Shown here in pieces: positions 23,328 to 24,821 of a stretch of 24,821 bases of DNA. Numbering within the stretch: position 1 is the stretch's first letter; every line of letters starts with the position of its first letter. Where the stretch lies: NCBI GenBank assembly GCA_029865665.1, contig JARXAV010000065.1, positions 1 to 24,821 of the forward strand. The letters run 5' to 3'. The DNA is from Flectobacillus sp. GTDB taxonomy: Bacteria > Bacteroidota > Bacteroidia > Cytophagales > Spirosomataceae. The position numbers and the translations under genes are program-made. A model generated the notes under the pieces. The model was given only the letters and a program-made list of their open reading frames with translations. It was not told the DNA's origin and did not search any database.

Positions 23328-24812
23328 ATGGCTAATTATTTTAACACGCTTCCTCTTAGAGAGAAATTAAACCAATTAGGTGTTTGTGAATTCATGGACA
23401 GAAGTGAATTTGCAAATGGCGTTACTGCATTAGAAGGAAAGAAAATCGTCGTAGTGGGTTGTGGAGCTCAAGGCTTGAACCAAGGCTTAAACTTGAGAGA
23501 TTCAGGTTTAGACGTTTCTTATGCTTTACGTCAGGAAGCGATTGATGGAAAGAGACAATCTTGGAAAAGTGCTACTGAAAACAACTTTACAGTAGGTACT
23601 TACGAAGAATTGATTCCTTCTGCTGATTTAGTAATCAACCTTACTCCAGATAAGCAACACACAGCAGTAGTTTCTGCGGTTATGCCTTTAATGAAAGAAG
23701 GTGCTACACTTTCTTACTCACACGGTTTCAACATCGTTGAAGAAGGAATGCAAATCCGTAAAGACATCACGGTTATCATGGTTGCTCCAAAATGTCCAGG
23801 TTCAGAAGTACGTGCTGAATATGTTCGTGGTTTTGGTGTGCCAACGTTAATCGCTGTTCACCCAGAAAACGATCCAGAAGGAAAAGGATGGGATTATGCA
23901 AAAGCATATTGTGTAGGTACTGGCGGACACCGTGCAGGGGTATTGAAATCTTCTTTCGTAGCAGAGGTTAAGTCTGACTTAATGGGAGAGCAAACAATCC
24001 TTTGTGGTTTGTTACAAACAGGTTCAATCCTTTGTTTCGACAAAATGATTGAAAAAGGAATCGACGCTGGTTATGCTTCTAAATTAATCCAATACGGATG
24101 GGAAGTAATCACTGAAGCCTTGAAACAAGGTGGTATTACAGCGATGTTCGACAGACTTTCAAACCCTGCTAAAGTGGCAGCATTTGAAATTTCTGAAGAA
24201 TTGAAAGACATCATGCGTCCATTGTTCCAAAAACACCAAGACGATATCATGAGCGGAGAATTCTCTTCTACCATGATGGCTGACTGGGCTAACAACGATA
24301 TTAACTTGTTAACTTGGAGAGCGGCTACTGGTGAAACTGCTTTTGAAAAAACTCCTGCTGGAGATGTTAAAATCTCAGAACAAGAGTATTTCGATAACGG
24401 TCTTTTGATGGTTGCTATGGTTCGTGCAGGTGTTGAATTAGCATTTGAAACAATGGTAGAAGCAGGTATCAAAGAAGAATCAGCTTACTACGAATCATTA
24501 CACGAAACTCCACTTATCGCTAACACGATTGCTCGTAGAAAATTATTCGAAATGAACTCGGTAATTTCTGATACAGCAGAATACGGATGTTATTTATTCG
24601 ACCACGCTTGTAAGCCATTATTAGCTGACTTCATGAAAACGGTTGAAACTGACATTATCGGAACTAACTTCAATGCTGGTAAAGATAACGGTGTGGATAA
24701 CAGAACAATCATCGCTGTTAACGAAGCATTACGTTCTCACGATATTGAGTATGTAGGAGCTGAGTTACGTCAAGCAATGACAGATATGAAATCTATCTCA
24801 ACAGTAGCGTAA
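23328..24812 (+). CDS. ilvC: Ketol-acid reductoisomerase (NADP+), long class II form
   Basis: Second step of valine, leucine and isoleucine synthesis: Mg-dependent isomerisation and NADPH reduction of acetolactate or acetohydroxybutyrate. The 494-aa length is that of the duplicated-domain class II enzymes such as E. coli IlvC. Visible motifs are GCGAQG (44-49, Rossmann), Arg68, Arg76 and Ser78 (NADPH-phosphate specificity, as in E. coli), and His132 in [22 protein letters not shown] near 156 follows, with [16 protein letters not shown] (Asp/Glu metal ligands, near 217) and the C-terminal repeat with the second helical domain. The start [14 protein letters not shown] is the conserved N-terminus. 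It stands alone (no ilvB/N/D here), and the window ends 9 bp after its stop. Confidence 0.97.
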   Translation: MANYFNTLPLREKLNQLGVCEFMDRSEFANGVTALEGKKIVVVGCGAQGLNQGLNLRDSGLDVSYALRQEAIDGKRQSWKSATENNFTVGTYEELIPSADLVINLTPDKQHTAVVSAVMPLMKEGATLSYSHGFNIVEEGMQIRKDITVIMVAPKCPGSEVRAEYVRGFGVPTLIAVHPENDPEGKGWDYAKAYCVGTGGHRAGVLKSSFVAEVKSDLMGEQTILCGLLQTGSILCFDKMIEKGIDAGYASKLIQYGWEVITEALKQGGITAMFDRLSNPAKVAAFEISEELKDIMRPLFQKHQDDIMSGEFSSTMMADWANNDINLLTWRAATGETAFEKTPAGDVKISEQEYFDNGLLMVAMVRAGVELAFETMVEAGIKEESAYYESLHETPLIANTIARRKLFEMNSVISDTAEYGCYLFDHACKPLLADFMKTVETDIIGTNFNAGKDNGVDNRTIIAVNEALRSHDIEYVGAELRQAMTDMKSISTVA

Positions 24813-24821
24813 TTGCTGATT

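Noticed and set aside
1..24821. CRISPR arrays, tRNA genes, rRNA, transposons, prophage
   Set aside because: No regularly spaced repeats, cloverleaf-like tRNA sequence, rRNA-like block or mobile-element gene was seen on reading the window.

Overview
The window is AT-rich chromosomal DNA of a gliding or secreting member of the phylum Bacteroidota, probably order Cytophagales (for example a Flectobacillus/Arcicella-like lineage). The phylum call rests on four things: a type IX secretion (T9SS)/gliding gene run porP-gldK-gldL-gldM-gldN; a hemD next to a DUF4271 membrane protein; a SusC/TonB-receptor-type C-terminus; and promoters of the Bacteroidota form TTG-N19..21-TAnnTTTG instead of -35/-10 boxes. 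The order-level call is an inference. No rRNA, tRNA, CRISPR array, transposase or integrase was seen.

Layout. 1-270: the end of an outer-membrane TonB-dependent receptor, convergent with xylA (minus strand). A perfect 20-bp terminator hairpin lies between them, nested in a longer imperfect inverted repeat. 2286-4097: uvrC (plus), convergent with the T9SS cluster. 4156-10348 (minus): porP, gldK, gldL, gldM, gldN. A good promoter lies in front of gldK, and hairpins lie in the gldK/gldL and gldM/gldN gaps. 10618-13679 (minus): sucD, then DUF4271 and hemD with their own promoter just past the end of sucD. 14020-17230 (plus): recN, a small lipoprotein, a SCO1/SenC lipoprotein and a lipoprotein cytochrome c, closed by a strong terminator. 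17325-20881 (minus): a family-2 glycosyltransferase and a second putative glycosyltransferase, then a structured element, then a secreted leucine-rich-repeat/TPR protein. 21098-22125 (plus): a HigB/HigA-type toxin-antitoxin pair whose promoter sits against the toxin ATG, then a small two-helix membrane protein. 22133-23014 (minus): an AraC-family regulator, divergent from ilvC (23328-24812, plus). Their intergenic region holds a 16-bp-arm palindrome.

How the genes work together. GldL/GldM form the proton-driven inner-membrane motor. GldK/GldN form the periplasmic/outer-membrane ring, and PorP is an outer-membrane beta-barrel protein of the same system. The SCO1-like protein and cytochrome c are envelope redox lipoproteins, probably serving cytochrome oxidase assembly or electron transfer. 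xylA, sucD, ilvC, hemD, uvrC and recN are ordinary metabolic and DNA-repair genes. The accessory-looking part is about 17.3-22.1 kb (LRR protein, glycosyltransferases, toxin-antitoxin, small membrane protein). I found no convincing new multi-gene system. The most interesting signals are non-coding: a nested, U-tract-ended structure before the LRR gene, the apparently leaderless toxin mRNA, the structured xylA leader, and palindromes in the gldM/gldN and araC/ilvC gaps.
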